Origin: DAOTTY01 sp964451095
GTDB taxonomy: Bacteria > Chloroflexota > Anaerolineae > Aggregatilineales > Phototrophicaceae
NCBI GenBank assembly: GCA_964451095.1
Contig: CAYVGI010000006.1
Coordinates: 11,744 to 75,743, forward strand
DNA length: 64,000 bases
Reading direction: 5' to 3'
Below, piece after piece: positions 1 through 8,954 of this stretch. The position numbers and the translations under genes were made by a program. The notes beneath the pieces are model-generated. The model was not told the DNA's origin. It made no database searches and saw nothing but the letters and a program-made list of their open reading frames with translations. Position 1 is the stretch's first letter. Each line of letters opens with the position of its first letter.

Positions 1-1
1 G

Positions 2-337
2 TTGAAGCAGCCAGTAAGCGATCTTGACACGAATGCCAAGCAGCGCATTGATTATTATGCTGGACAGTTCACCTACGATTTGACAACCGAGGCGCTAAGA
101 GCGGCGTCGCCATATCCTATCGAAGCGAAGCACGTCGATAAGGCGTGGCAAACACTCAACAAGGCGAACCGCAGGTGGCTCAAACAGTTGCGCGAATCGC
201 TCATTTTCTTGGGCGGTACTCTCGTGAGTGTTCTGCTCCAGGCAGCACTAACCCAACCTGTTATTCCAACGCGGCAAGCGATGTTTGGCTTGCTCGGTGT
301 CATACTTGTAGCAATCGCTTTTCAATTTGATGCCTAA
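2..337 (+). CDS. Small membrane protein of unknown function, possibly 5'-incomplete
   Basis: The reading frame starts with a TTG at the very edge of the window, so the gene may begin further upstream. The visible 111 residues have a charged N-terminal half (about residues 1-62) and two hydrophobic stretches (about 64-84 and 90-108) separated by a short Pro-Thr-Arg turn, which suggests a membrane hairpin at the C-terminus. It stops 3 bp before rsmH, so it probably belongs to the dcw transcript. It occupies the place where mraZ often sits but shows no MraZ (AbrB-like) sequence. I do not recognise the family. Confidence 0.5.
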   Translation: MKQPVSDLDTNAKQRIDYYAGQFTYDLTTEALRAASPYPIEAKHVDKAWQTLNKANRRWLKQLRESLIFLGGTLVSVLLQAALTQPVIPTRQAMFGLLGVILVAIAFQFDA

Positions 338-340
338 ATC

Positions 341-1258
341 ATGATTTACCACACCCCCGTTCTACTGGCTCAAGTGCTAGACGCACTCATCACCAACCCA
401 CCGCCACAGCGCGTGATTGATGGTACGCTGGGCGCAGGCGGGCACACGCGGGCGTTGCTGGAGGCGGGCGCGGGCGCGGTGCTGGGGCTTGACCAGGACG
501 AAAGCGCCCTCGCGCTGGCACAGGCGATGTTAGGTGCGTTCGAGGGGCGGCTGCACACAGCGCACACCAACTACGAAAATATGCTAAACGCTGCCGCCCA
601 GGTCGGTTGGTCTGCCGTGGACGGCATTCTGCTGGACATTGGGGTATCGTCCATGCAGCTAGACCAGGGAGAACGCGGCTTTTCGTTCGGCAAAGACGGT
701 CCGTTGGACATGCGCATGGACACATCCGGTGGGCAGACTGCCGCCGACCTCGTTAACACCTGGGATGCAGACGCACTGGCGGACATCTTCTACCGCTACG
801 GGGAGGAACGCCACGGCAGGCGGCTGGCGCGGGATATTGTTGCCAACCGCCCCTACCAGACCACGCGCGACCTGGTGCGCGTTATTGAGGCGAACAAACC
901 CGCCCAGTGGAAAGAGAAAATCCACCCTGCAACGCGAGTGTTCCAGGCGCTGCGCATTGCCGTGAACGACGAACTGGGGGTACTAGAGCGCACGCTGCCG
1001 CAAGCGATTGACCTGCTGCGCCCAGGGGGGCGGCTGGCGGTCATTAGCTTTCACAGCCTGGAAGACCGCATCGTGAAGCAGGCGTTCAAGTACGCGGCGG
1101 ATGACTGCATCTGCCCACCGGAGCAGCCAATTTGCACCTGTGATAAGACCGCACAGGTCAAGATCATCACGCGCAAGCCCCTAACGGCGAGCGCAGCGGA
1201 AATAGAAGCAAACCCGCGCAGCCGCAGCGCCAAATTGAGAGTCGCGGAGAAGATATAA
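341..1258 (+). CDS. rsmH: 16S rRNA (cytosine1402-N4)-methyltransferase RsmH (MraW)
   Basis: RsmH methylates N4 of C1402 in 16S rRNA using S-adenosylmethionine. The start HTPVLLAQVLDAL, the SAM-binding loop DGTLGAGGHTRALLEAG, the LLDIGVSSMQLDQGERGFSF block, the ATRVFQALRIAVNDEL motif and the SFHSLEDRIVK motif are all visible. At 305 residues it has the normal family length. A CxCPxxxPxCxC-like cysteine segment lies near residues 252-264. It opens the recognisable dcw operon and ends 2 bp before the ftsL-like gene. Confidence 0.97.
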   Translation: MIYHTPVLLAQVLDALITNPPPQRVIDGTLGAGGHTRALLEAGAGAVLGLDQDESALALAQAMLGAFEGRLHTAHTNYENMLNAAAQVGWSAVDGILLDIGVSSMQLDQGERGFSFGKDGPLDMRMDTSGGQTAADLVNTWDADALADIFYRYGEERHGRRLARDIVANRPYQTTRDLVRVIEANKPAQWKEKIHPATRVFQALRIAVNDELGVLERTLPQAIDLLRPGGRLAVISFHSLEDRIVKQAFKYAADDCICPPEQPICTCDKTAQVKIITRKPLTASAAEIEANPRSRSAKLRVAEKI

Positions 1259-1260
1259 CC

Positions 1261-1743
1261 ATGGGAATGGGCAAGAACTGGGTTCAACAGGCGGTAAGGC
1301 GCTCCCCGCTGCGGGGGCAGCAGCAGGTCTTCGGGCTGATTTTGCTAGCGCTGTTCATGGCAGTGATTGTCGGGGCGCTGTACCTGTCCAACGTGGCAGA
1401 CACATCCACGACCGGACGCCAGCTTGAGGCGCTGCTAGTGGAGCGCGACCAACTCGAACAGACGAACGAGCAGTTGCGCGTGGAAATCGCGGAGCTGCGC
1501 AGTGTGCCCCGGCTCATCGCCCGTGCAGAGGAGTTGGGCTTCCGGCAGGCGGGCAGCGCCGCAGTGGAGTACCTGGTTGTGCAGGGCTACAACCCGCAGC
1601 GCTCACGCACGGTTGCGCCGCTTGACGAGCCGGAAGCAGACGCACTCACCTACGACGAGACGTTTATCGGCTGGCTGCAACAACGCGCCGATGAACTCTC
1701 CCAGCAGTTCAGCAACTATAACCGCCGCTTCGGGGGGAGCTAA
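1261..1743 (+). CDS. ftsL: FtsL/DivIC-type septum formation initiator protein
   Basis: This is a 160-residue bitopic protein: a basic N-terminus, one transmembrane segment (about residues 21-43, FGLILLALFMAVIVGALYL), then a predicted coiled coil (about 50-85, with LEALLVERDQLEQTNEQLRVEI) and a C-terminal extracytoplasmic part. This architecture, between rsmH and ftsI, matches FtsL/DivIC subunits of the FtsQLB divisome subcomplex. Sequence conservation in this family is low, so the assignment rests on topology and position. The PRLIARAEELGFR segment resembles the PxRIExxAxxLGM region typical of FtsL. The gene ends 3 bp before ftsI. Confidence 0.8.
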   Translation: MGMGKNWVQQAVRRSPLRGQQQVFGLILLALFMAVIVGALYLSNVADTSTTGRQLEALLVERDQLEQTNEQLRVEIAELRSVPRLIARAEELGFRQAGSAAVEYLVVQGYNPQRSRTVAPLDEPEADALTYDETFIGWLQQRADELSQQFSNYNRRFGGS

Positions 1744-1746
1744 CGC

Positions 1747-3537
1747 ATGGCATCCACGCCGTATAACCGCTACAAAACCACCAACCAGCAGGAGAGCCTG
1801 CGCCGTCGTTTGCCTATCGTTGTCGGGCTCATGATCCTGGCAACGGTGTATCTGGTCGTCAAGCTGGTGACGTTCCAGTATCAGCCGTCGTTCGTGATGA
1901 GCTACTACAACCGCCTTGCGAACTACAACTACAACGAAAACCGCCGGGTGGCATCCGCTCGCGGTGTGATTTACGACCGGGACGGCAACCCGCTCGCCAG
2001 CAATACCATTGACTACGAGATCGGCATCAGCCCCAGCCTGATTGCAGAGCCGCAGCGTGTGTCTACACAGCTTGCCGACTCGCTGAACGAGTACGGCATC
2101 CGCGAGATTGATGTGCTGGACGCGCTGCGCAGCGGCGACCCGTGGGTGCTGCTGGCAAAGCCCGTCCGCCCGGAGGTTGCGGAGCAGGTGCGCAACCTTG
2201 ACCTGTTAGGTGTTACCATTAGCGCCCAGCCACGCCGCCTGTACCCGCAGGGCACGCTGGGGGCACAGTTATTGGGCTTCGTTGCAGGTGATCAGAGCAG
2301 CTTGCAGCCGTTCCGGGGTTACAACGGCGTGGAGGGTTACTACGAGAATGAGCTTGCCGGGCGCGTGCGTGACGAAACCGTGAGCCTCATCCCGTTCGAC
2401 CTGCCAGAAGACCGCGCGTTTGACGACCAGGGCAGCGACCTTGTGCTCACGATTGACCGAGACATTCAATTCATCGTGGAGAGCGAGCTACAGTTTGCGA
2501 TTGCGGAAAGTGGCGCATCGAGCGGTACCATCATCGTGATGAACCCGCGCACGGGCGAAATCCTGGCGATGGCAAGCCAACCGTCCTACGACCCGAACAA
2601 CTTCTTCGCCATAGATGACCCGGACCTGCTGCGTAACCCGGCAATCAGTGATGAGTACGAGCCGGGGTCGGTCATGAAGGTGATTACCATGGCAGCAGCA
2701 CTTGACCTGAACGCGGTATCCCCGCAGGACACCTACGTGGACAACGGTGTTATCGAGGTGGGTGGCATTACCATCCCGAACGCCGACCGACAGGCACGCG
2801 GCGTGGTCGGCATGGAGCAAATTCTGGTGCAGTCGCTTAACGTGGGCGCGGCAACACTGAGCCTGCAAATGGGACCGACCAACTTCTACGAAAAGCTGGA
2901 CGACTTCGGCTTCGGGCGCTCTGCTGGGGTTGACCTGGAAGGGGAGGCGGGCGGCACGATGTTCATGCCGGGCGACCCCAACTGGAGCGAGAGCAACCTG
3001 GCAACAAACAGCTTCGGGCAGGGCATTGCAGTCACGCCGCTGCAAATGGTTACCGCCGTCAGCGCGATTGCCAACGACGGGCTGATGATGCAGCCGCACA
3101 TTGTGCACCAAATCGTGGACGGCAACCGCATCTACCCCTCGCAGCCGTCATCGCTTAAGCGTGCCATCTCTCCGGAGTCCGCCCAAATCGTGCGGGACAT
3201 GATGACGCTCACCGTGCAGGACAACATCACCAACGCACAGGTGCCCGGCTACAGCATCGCGGGCAAGTCTGGCACGGCGGAAATCCCGACGCCGCTTGGC
3301 TACGAGCCGGATGCGTCCATTGCATCCTTTGTTGGCTTCTTCCCAGCAGATGACCCACAGGTCATTGTGCTGGTCAAGATCGACCGCCCGGCGGGTTACT
3401 GGGGCAGCGTGGTTGCCGCGCCTGTGTTCGCCCGGCTTGCAGAGCGGCTGGTGATCCTGCTGGAAATTCCGTCCGACGACATCCGGCGCGGGCTAGTGGC
3501 AGAAGGCGGCACCGTGAATGACATTTGGGGCAACTAG
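1747..3537 (+). CDS. ftsI: Septal class B penicillin-binding protein FtsI (PBP3-like transpeptidase)
   Basis: This membrane-anchored DD-transpeptidase cross-links septal peptidoglycan and pairs with FtsW. One TM segment lies at residues 22-43, then the PBP dimerisation domain with ARGVIYDRDGNPLA (71-84) and R/G-rich LYPQGTLGAQLLGF, then the transpeptidase domain. The three active-site motifs are present: S308-V-M-K311, S363-L-N365 and K507-S-G-T510. No PASTA repeats follow, and the 596-residue length fits a PASTA-less FtsI. mraY starts 2 bp after its stop. Confidence 0.95.
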   Translation: MASTPYNRYKTTNQQESLRRRLPIVVGLMILATVYLVVKLVTFQYQPSFVMSYYNRLANYNYNENRRVASARGVIYDRDGNPLASNTIDYEIGISPSLIAEPQRVSTQLADSLNEYGIREIDVLDALRSGDPWVLLAKPVRPEVAEQVRNLDLLGVTISAQPRRLYPQGTLGAQLLGFVAGDQSSLQPFRGYNGVEGYYENELAGRVRDETVSLIPFDLPEDRAFDDQGSDLVLTIDRDIQFIVESELQFAIAESGASSGTIIVMNPRTGEILAMASQPSYDPNNFFAIDDPDLLRNPAISDEYEPGSVMKVITMAAALDLNAVSPQDTYVDNGVIEVGGITIPNADRQARGVVGMEQILVQSLNVGAATLSLQMGPTNFYEKLDDFGFGRSAGVDLEGEAGGTMFMPGDPNWSESNLATNSFGQGIAVTPLQMVTAVSAIANDGLMMQPHIVHQIVDGNRIYPSQPSSLKRAISPESAQIVRDMMTLTVQDNITNAQVPGYSIAGKSGTAEIPTPLGYEPDASIASFVGFFPADDPQVIVLVKIDRPAGYWGSVVAAPVFARLAERLVILLEIPSDDIRRGLVAEGGTVNDIWGN

Positions 3538-3539
3538 CC

Positions 3540-4571
3540 ATGATCGTTGAAGACCCAACCGCAACCGGGCTGCCGTTTACGCTCACTGCCGGGGCAATTG
3601 CCTTCCTGCTGGGCGTGATCTGGGGCGGTCCGTTTGTGGAGATCTTGCAGCGGCTAGGCATTGGGAAGCGCATCCGGGCAGAACTCGGTGAGGCGCACCA
3701 GCAAAAGGCGGGCACGCCGACCATGGGCGGCATCATGATTATCGTGCCAACGGTGGTCATCACCCTGGCGCTGAACATGGTGAACATCATCCGCAGTGGG
3801 CAGGGCGCGAGCATCTTGCTGCCGCTGTTTGTGATGGTCGGCTTTGCTATCCTGGGCATGATTGACGACTGGGAAGGTATTCAGGAGCGCGGCGCAGTGG
3901 GCGAGGGCATCACTGCGCGCGTGAAGTTCACTGCACAGGTGCTGCTGGCGCTGGTGACGGCGCTCATCTTCTCGCTGTACCAGGGTGGCTTCTCGTTTGC
4001 GAACGTAATCTTGCTGCCGCTGCTGGGCGGTGCCACACTGCCCGTGAGTCCGTGGCTGTTTGTGCCGCTGATGACGTTCATCATCGTGTCCACATCCAAC
4101 GCTATCAACCTGACGGATGGGCTGGACGGACTGGCGGGCATCATCAGCGCGAGCGCGTTTGCCGCCTATGGCGTGATCAGCTTTACACAGGGGCAGGTGT
4201 TCATCACGCAGTTCTGCTTTGTGATTGTGGGGTCGCTGTTTGCGTTTTTGTGGTTCAACGCTCACCCGGCGCAGCTATTCATGGGCGACACGGGTTCCCT
4301 GGCGCTGGGTGCGACACTGGGCGTTGTGGCGGTGATGACCGGGCAGTGGCTGCTGCTGCCTGTGATTGCGCTGGTGCCTGTAGCGGAGACGCTCTCGGTG
4401 ATCTTGCAGGTGGCGTACTTCCGCTGGACGGGTGGGCAGCGTTTGTTCCGGCAGGCACCACTGCACGGGCACTTTGAACTCGGTGGCTGGAGCGAGATGC
4501 AGATTGTGCAGCGTTTTTGGCTGGTGGGCATCCTCAGTGCGTTTGTGGGTGTTGCGCTGGCGCTGCTGTAG
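3540..4571 (+). CDS. mraY: Phospho-N-acetylmuramoyl-pentapeptide transferase MraY
   Basis: MraY transfers phospho-MurNAc-pentapeptide from UDP to undecaprenyl phosphate to make lipid I at the membrane. The protein has about ten hydrophobic segments and the signature blocks HQQKAGTPTMGGIMI, the Asp pair in LGMIDDWEG, NAINLTDGLDGLAGI and NAHPAQLFMGDTGSLALG, ending with PLHGHFELGGWSE. The ATG at 3540 was preferred over the upstream in-frame TTG at 3525 because it does not overlap ftsI. murE and murF, usually adjacent, are missing. About 77 bp separate it from murD. Confidence 0.96.
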   Translation: MIVEDPTATGLPFTLTAGAIAFLLGVIWGGPFVEILQRLGIGKRIRAELGEAHQQKAGTPTMGGIMIIVPTVVITLALNMVNIIRSGQGASILLPLFVMVGFAILGMIDDWEGIQERGAVGEGITARVKFTAQVLLALVTALIFSLYQGGFSFANVILLPLLGGATLPVSPWLFVPLMTFIIVSTSNAINLTDGLDGLAGIISASAFAAYGVISFTQGQVFITQFCFVIVGSLFAFLWFNAHPAQLFMGDTGSLALGATLGVVAVMTGQWLLLPVIALVPVAETLSVILQVAYFRWTGGQRLFRQAPLHGHFELGGWSEMQIVQRFWLVGILSAFVGVALALL

Positions 4572-4648
4572 GGCAAAAGCAAAAATAGGGAGCACCACAG
4601 GCACGGCAATGGTATCTCAAAATTGGTGCTATGGATGAGTGAAGGCAA

Positions 4649-6022
4649 TTGAGCGGCATGGACGCACTGAGCGGCAAACACGTCATCGTATTGGGCTTTG
4701 CGCGGCAGGGGCAGGCACTCGCCCGCTGGCTGCCCACCGTGGGGGCGCGGGTGACGGTCACTGACGGCAAGAGCGCGGAAGCGCTTGGCATCACCCCGGC
4801 GGACTACCCCGGCGTGGACTTTGCGCTAGGCGACCACCCGGACTCCCTGCTAGACGCCGCCGACGCGCTGTGCGTCAGTGGGGGTGTGCCGCTCGCCATT
4901 CCGTTTGTGCAGGCGGCAGCCGAACGCGGCATCCCGCTAACCAACGACGCGCAGTTGTTCACGGAGCGCTGCCCGGCACCCATCGTCGGCATTACCGGCA
5001 GCGCGGGCAAAACCACCACAACCTCGCTTGCCGGGCAGATGATCGAGCGCGGCGGGTTCAAAACGTGGGTAGGCGGCAACATCGGCAATGTGCTGCTGGA
5101 CGTGCTGCCGCAAATCCAGCCGGAAGACCGCGTGGTGATGGAACTCAGCAGCTTTCAGCTTGAGCTAATGACGGTTAGCCCCCAGGTTGCCGCTGTGCTG
5201 AACATCACGCCCAACCACCTGGACCGTCACGGCACCATGGACGCATACACCGCCGCCAAAGCGAACATCATCGCACACCAAACTGAGGCGGACACCGCCG
5301 TGCTGGGCTACGACGACGGCGGCAGCTATGGGCTGCGCGAGGATGTGCCCGGCGAACTGCTGTGGTTTAGCACGGAGAGCATGGTATCTAACGGGGCGTT
5401 CCTGCTGGGGGAACGGCTGATGCTGGTAGGCGACGCACACCCCCACGGCGAGGCGGAGATGATCTGTGAGCGGCGAGAGGTGCCCCTGCGCGGCGAGCAC
5501 AACTTGCGCAACGTGCTCGCGGCGTGTGCGCTTGCCGGGACAGTTGGCGTAGAACCCGAAACCATGGCGGCGGTCATCCGGGCGTTTGAGGGCGTGCCGC
5601 ACCGCCTGGAAACCGTGCGCGTGCTAGGCGATGTGACCTACGTCAACGACAGCATTGCCACCGCGCCAGAACGGGTGCTGGCGGCGCTGCGCAGCTACAC
5701 CGAACCGCTGGTGCTGCTGGTGGGCGGCGCAGATAAAAAGCTGCCGTGGGAGGAAATGCTCACGCTGGCGGTGCGCAAATCCCGGCACATTATCGCGTTT
5801 GGGGGCGGCGCGGCAGATATTGTGCAGCGCCAACTGACCGACATGGACGAGGCAGACACCGTCACCCGTGTGGGCACGCTGGACGAGGCGGTGGCGTTAG
5901 CGCACCAGCTTGCCCAGCCCGGCGACGTGGTGCTGCTTTCGCCCGGCGGCACCAGCTACGACGCCTACGCCGACTTCGCTGCACGCGGCGTTCACTTTCG
6001 TGAATTGGTGAGCGCGTTATAA
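4649..6022 (+). CDS. murD: UDP-N-acetylmuramoylalanine-D-glutamate ligase MurD
   Basis: MurD adds D-Glu to UDP-MurNAc-L-Ala in the cytoplasm with ATP. Seen in order: an N-terminal Rossmann-like UDP-binding domain (HVIVLGFARQGQALARWL), the ATP-binding loop GITGSAGKTTTTSLAG near residue 114, the ELSSFQLE motif, NITPNHLDRHGTMDAY, the HNLRNVLAA motif and the C-terminal VNDSIATAPERVLAAL / LVGGADKKLPW block. The start is either TTG 4649 or ATG 4658; a GAAGG at 4641-4645 sits closer to the TTG. Length (457) is normal. Confidence 0.96.
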   Translation: MSGMDALSGKHVIVLGFARQGQALARWLPTVGARVTVTDGKSAEALGITPADYPGVDFALGDHPDSLLDAADALCVSGGVPLAIPFVQAAAERGIPLTNDAQLFTERCPAPIVGITGSAGKTTTTSLAGQMIERGGFKTWVGGNIGNVLLDVLPQIQPEDRVVMELSSFQLELMTVSPQVAAVLNITPNHLDRHGTMDAYTAAKANIIAHQTEADTAVLGYDDGGSYGLREDVPGELLWFSTESMVSNGAFLLGERLMLVGDAHPHGEAEMICERREVPLRGEHNLRNVLAACALAGTVGVEPETMAAVIRAFEGVPHRLETVRVLGDVTYVNDSIATAPERVLAALRSYTEPLVLLVGGADKKLPWEEMLTLAVRKSRHIIAFGGGAADIVQRQLTDMDEADTVTRVGTLDEAVALAHQLAQPGDVVLLSPGGTSYDAYADFAARGVHFRELVSAL

Positions 6023-6056
6023 TCAACATGAGGGTAATAATTCCAGGGGACAAACC

Positions 6057-7379
6057 ATGACCGACAACGCGCCGCAGTTTATTGACAACGACGCGCCACT
6101 CCCGCCGCTGGTACGCGGCGAAGCAAGACCCCGCGCCCATGTGGGCGCTGCCCGCGCCAAGGGCGAAACCCAGTTACCCGTGTGGCTGCGTGTGTTCGTC
6201 GGCGTGGACGTGTACATGCTCACCGTCGTCGGGATGCTGCTGGCAATTAGCCTGATGATGGTCTACAGCACCACGTTCGACTGGGGCTACCGCGAGTTCA
6301 ACAACCGGGCGCACTTTCTGTTCTTGCACGCCCGCACTATGGCTATCGGGCTGGTTTCCATGTTGTTGTTCACCTTCCTGGACTATCGCCTGCTGCGGCG
6401 CGTGGCGCTGCCCGCCCTACTGGTGGTCATCGGCGCGTTGACGGCGGTGCTGCTGTTCGGTGACGATGCGTTTGGTGCGCGGCGTGGTCTCATCGGCGGG
6501 CGCTTCCAGCCGGGTGAGGCAGCGCAGTTGATCACCGTGATTTACATGGCGGCGTGGCTCAGCGGCAAGCGCACCAAAATCCGCAGCATTGCCTATGGGT
6601 TGGTGCCGTTTGCTGTGTTGGTGGGCATCATTGGTGGGCTGGTGCTGCTGCAACCGGACTTGTCTACGGCGGCGATCATCTTTGTGACGGCAGGGCTGAT
6701 GTTCTTCCTTGCCGGGGCGAACATATTTCATATCGGCGTGGCAGGCGTGGGCATCACCATGGCGGGCGCAGTTATGATCCAGCAGTTGAGCTACGCCCAG
6801 GATCGTATCGCGTCTTACTTTAGCGGCATCCAGGACTTAACCCAGACGAACTATCACGTGCAGCAAGCGGTGCTGGCGTTTATTGAGGGCGGCTGGCTGG
6901 GCGTCGGTTTGGGCGCAGGACGCCAGAAGTTCGGCTACCTGCCCGCGCCACATACAGACAGTATCTTCGCGTCTATTGGCGAGGAGCTGGGCATATTGGG
7001 CGCGGCGCTGGTGCTGGTGCTGTATGCGGTGTTCGTCTTCCGTGGGCTTGCCATTTCCACGCGGGCGAGAGACAGCTTTGGCTCACTGCTGGCAGCAGGC
7101 GTGACGATCTGGCTGGTCTCGCAGGCGCTGCTGAACATCGCTGTGATGACCGCCGCCCTGCCGTCTACCGGGGTGCCGCTGCCGCTGATTAGCTACGGCG
7201 GCTCGTCCATGACGGCGCTGCTCACCGGGATCGGCATCACCCTTAGCGTTTCCAGGGTTGCAGCACGTCAGCAACCGCCATCAGAACGGAGAGCGAGCAC
7301 CCGTGCACATTCTCATCGCGGCGGGCGGAACCGGCGGGCACGTGTATCCCGCGCTAGCAGTCGCAGAAGCGATTCTTGA
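6057..7379 (+). CDS. ftsW: Divisome SEDS glycosyltransferase FtsW
   Basis: FtsW polymerises lipid II into septal glycan strands together with FtsI. After a soluble N-terminus of about 45 residues there are roughly ten TM segments, with SEDS hallmarks: the GARRGLIGGRFQPGEAAQL block, the LLQPDLSTAA motif carrying the essential Asp, GLGAGRQKFGYLPAPHTDSIFASIGEELG, and PLPLISYGGSSM near the C-terminus. The Arg/Ser-rich last 25 residues are encoded by DNA that overlaps murG by 77 bp in another frame, so that tail is probably not conserved. The last periplasmic motif is intact. Confidence 0.95.
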   Translation: MTDNAPQFIDNDAPLPPLVRGEARPRAHVGAARAKGETQLPVWLRVFVGVDVYMLTVVGMLLAISLMMVYSTTFDWGYREFNNRAHFLFLHARTMAIGLVSMLLFTFLDYRLLRRVALPALLVVIGALTAVLLFGDDAFGARRGLIGGRFQPGEAAQLITVIYMAAWLSGKRTKIRSIAYGLVPFAVLVGIIGGLVLLQPDLSTAAIIFVTAGLMFFLAGANIFHIGVAGVGITMAGAVMIQQLSYAQDRIASYFSGIQDLTQTNYHVQQAVLAFIEGGWLGVGLGAGRQKFGYLPAPHTDSIFASIGEELGILGAALVLVLYAVFVFRGLAISTRARDSFGSLLAAGVTIWLVSQALLNIAVMTAALPSTGVPLPLISYGGSSMTALLTGIGITLSVSRVAARQQPPSERRASTRAHSHRGGRNRRARVSRASSRRSDS

Positions 7380-8418
7380 CGAGCGCCCTAACGCGCAGTT
7401 GATCTTTGTTGGCGGCGTGGACGGCTTCGAGCGCCCGCTGGTGGAACAGGCGGGTGTGCCATTTGCCCACTACCACGAGGTACAGGCAGGTCCGGTACAC
7501 GGCGTGAGTGTGCTGCGGGCGGTGGGCAGCGCGTTCAAGATGCTGGCGGGCACTGCCCAGTCGCTAGGGTTTATGCGCAGGCACCAACCCGGCGCAGTGC
7601 TGCTTACGGGCGGCTGGGTCGGGTTCCCGGTGGCGCTGGCAGCGTGGTTATCACGTACTCCAGTGCTCATCTTCGTGCCGGATATTGAACCCGCGCTGTC
7701 CATCAAAGTGCTGCGCCACCTTGCGGCAAAGGTCGCGCTGGCAATCCCGGAATCGGCAGCATATTTCGCAGACGGGCAAACGGTCGTCACGGGCTACCCG
7801 GTACGCGGTGCCGTGCGCCGTGCCACCCGCGCCGATGCAGTTGCGCATTTTGGTCTAACCCCACACAAGCAAACGCTGCTCGTATTCGGGGGCAGCCGGG
7901 GCGCTCGGTCGATCAACCAGGCGGTGGTGCCCGCATTACCGAGGCTGCTGGCACGCGGCGATGTGCAGGTCATCCATGTGACGGGCACACTGGACTACGA
8001 CGGGGTACGCGGACAAACCGCCGACCTGGAACACCCCGCAGACTATCACCTGCACGCCTACCTGCACGACGACATGGGCTTGGCACTCGCCGCCGCAGAC
8101 CTTGCCCTCAGCCGCAGTGGGGCGGGTGTATTGGGGGAGTTCCCGCTGTTTGGGCTGCCGTCCGTGCTGGTGCCCTATCCGTACGCATGGCGCTACCAAA
8201 AGGTCAACGCGGACTACCTGACGGAACGCGGCGCAGCAATCACGCTACCGGACGAGCAGTTGGCACATCAGCTTGCCCCCACACTGCACCAATTGTTCAC
8301 GAACCGCGAACAGCTTGCTACAATGCGAGCGAAAGCAACGCAGCTTGCCCAGCAAAACAGCGCCCAACGGGTAGCGGCGGCACTAGCGGAACTGGCACGA
8401 GAGGACAGCAGCACATGA
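7303..8418 (+). CDS. murG: UDP-GlcNAc:undecaprenyl-PP-MurNAc-pentapeptide GlcNAc transferase MurG
   Basis: MurG converts lipid I to lipid II at the inner face of the membrane. The glycine loop ILIAAGGTGGHVYPALAVAE is directly at the N-terminus, which selects the GTG at 7303 over an upstream in-frame ATG at 7258 buried in ftsW. The second donor-site region LLVFGGSRGARSINQAV, the SRSGAGVLGEFPLFGLPSVLVPYPYAWRYQ block (acceptor and UDP-GlcNAc recognition) and a two-domain GT-B layout over 371 residues are visible. The stop overlaps the next gene as ATGA. Confidence 0.96.
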   Translation: MHILIAAGGTGGHVYPALAVAEAILDERPNAQLIFVGGVDGFERPLVEQAGVPFAHYHEVQAGPVHGVSVLRAVGSAFKMLAGTAQSLGFMRRHQPGAVLLTGGWVGFPVALAAWLSRTPVLIFVPDIEPALSIKVLRHLAAKVALAIPESAAYFADGQTVVTGYPVRGAVRRATRADAVAHFGLTPHKQTLLVFGGSRGARSINQAVVPALPRLLARGDVQVIHVTGTLDYDGVRGQTADLEHPADYHLHAYLHDDMGLALAAADLALSRSGAGVLGEFPLFGLPSVLVPYPYAWRYQKVNADYLTERGAAITLPDEQLAHQLAPTLHQLFTNREQLATMRAKATQLAQQNSAQRVAAALAELAREDSST

Positions 8419-8951
8419 TTCAACTGGTGGGTGTAATGTGGATGATGGCAATCTTCTTTGCTATTGTTGGCTTCCTACGCGGCATCAACAAGGAAATCAT
8501 ATCGATGTCCGGCATTGTGCTGGGCTTATTCGCCCTGTTCCAGTTCGACCAGTACATCCGGGGCACACTGCTGGCACAGGTACCGCTTAGCCAGGTGTTT
8601 TTGTTCCAGTCGGGTGTGTTCGCCGTGATTGTCTTCTTTGCGTACCAAACCCGCGCATTGGGGCTAGCAGACCGTGACGGCGACGGGCGCGACGACCTCC
8701 AGGCAAGCATCCTGGGCAGCATCCTCGGCTTTGTGAACGGCTACCTCATCTGGGGGTCGGTGTGGTACTTCCTGGACATCAATCAGTACCCGCTTGCGCC
8801 CTACGTGATTGCGCCTGCGCCCGGCTCCCCTAGCGACAACGCGCTGAACATCCTGCCGCTGGTGGTGCTGGGTGGCGGTCCGGGCGGCAGCGGCGATGTG
8901 CTGGCAATTGTAGTGATCGTGCTGTTCCTCGTTGTGCTGATTGTGATCTAG
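8415..8951 (+). CDS. CvpA-like small integral membrane protein
   Basis: This 178-residue protein has TM segments at about 4-19, 27-43, 58-75, 95-115 and 155-177. A charged loop (RDGDGRDDLQ) and a Pro-rich periplasmic-type stretch lie between them. The pattern FFAIVGFLRGINKEIISMSGIVLGLF resembles the N-terminal half of CvpA-family proteins (colicin V production), but the C-terminus does not. It overlaps murG by an ATGA and is 3 bp from murC, so it is translationally coupled within the wall-precursor genes. A structural role in the division operon is likely; the precise function is unknown. Confidence 0.6.
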   Translation: MIQLVGVMWMMAIFFAIVGFLRGINKEIISMSGIVLGLFALFQFDQYIRGTLLAQVPLSQVFLFQSGVFAVIVFFAYQTRALGLADRDGDGRDDLQASILGSILGFVNGYLIWGSVWYFLDINQYPLAPYVIAPAPGSPSDNALNILPLVVLGGGPGGSGDVLAIVVIVLFLVVLIVI

Positions 8952-8954
8952 CGT

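Noticed and set aside
2488..3111. 207-codon frame antisense to ftsI
   Set aside because: It is rich in His, Arg and Val with no motif and is a shadow of the high-GC ftsI coding strand.
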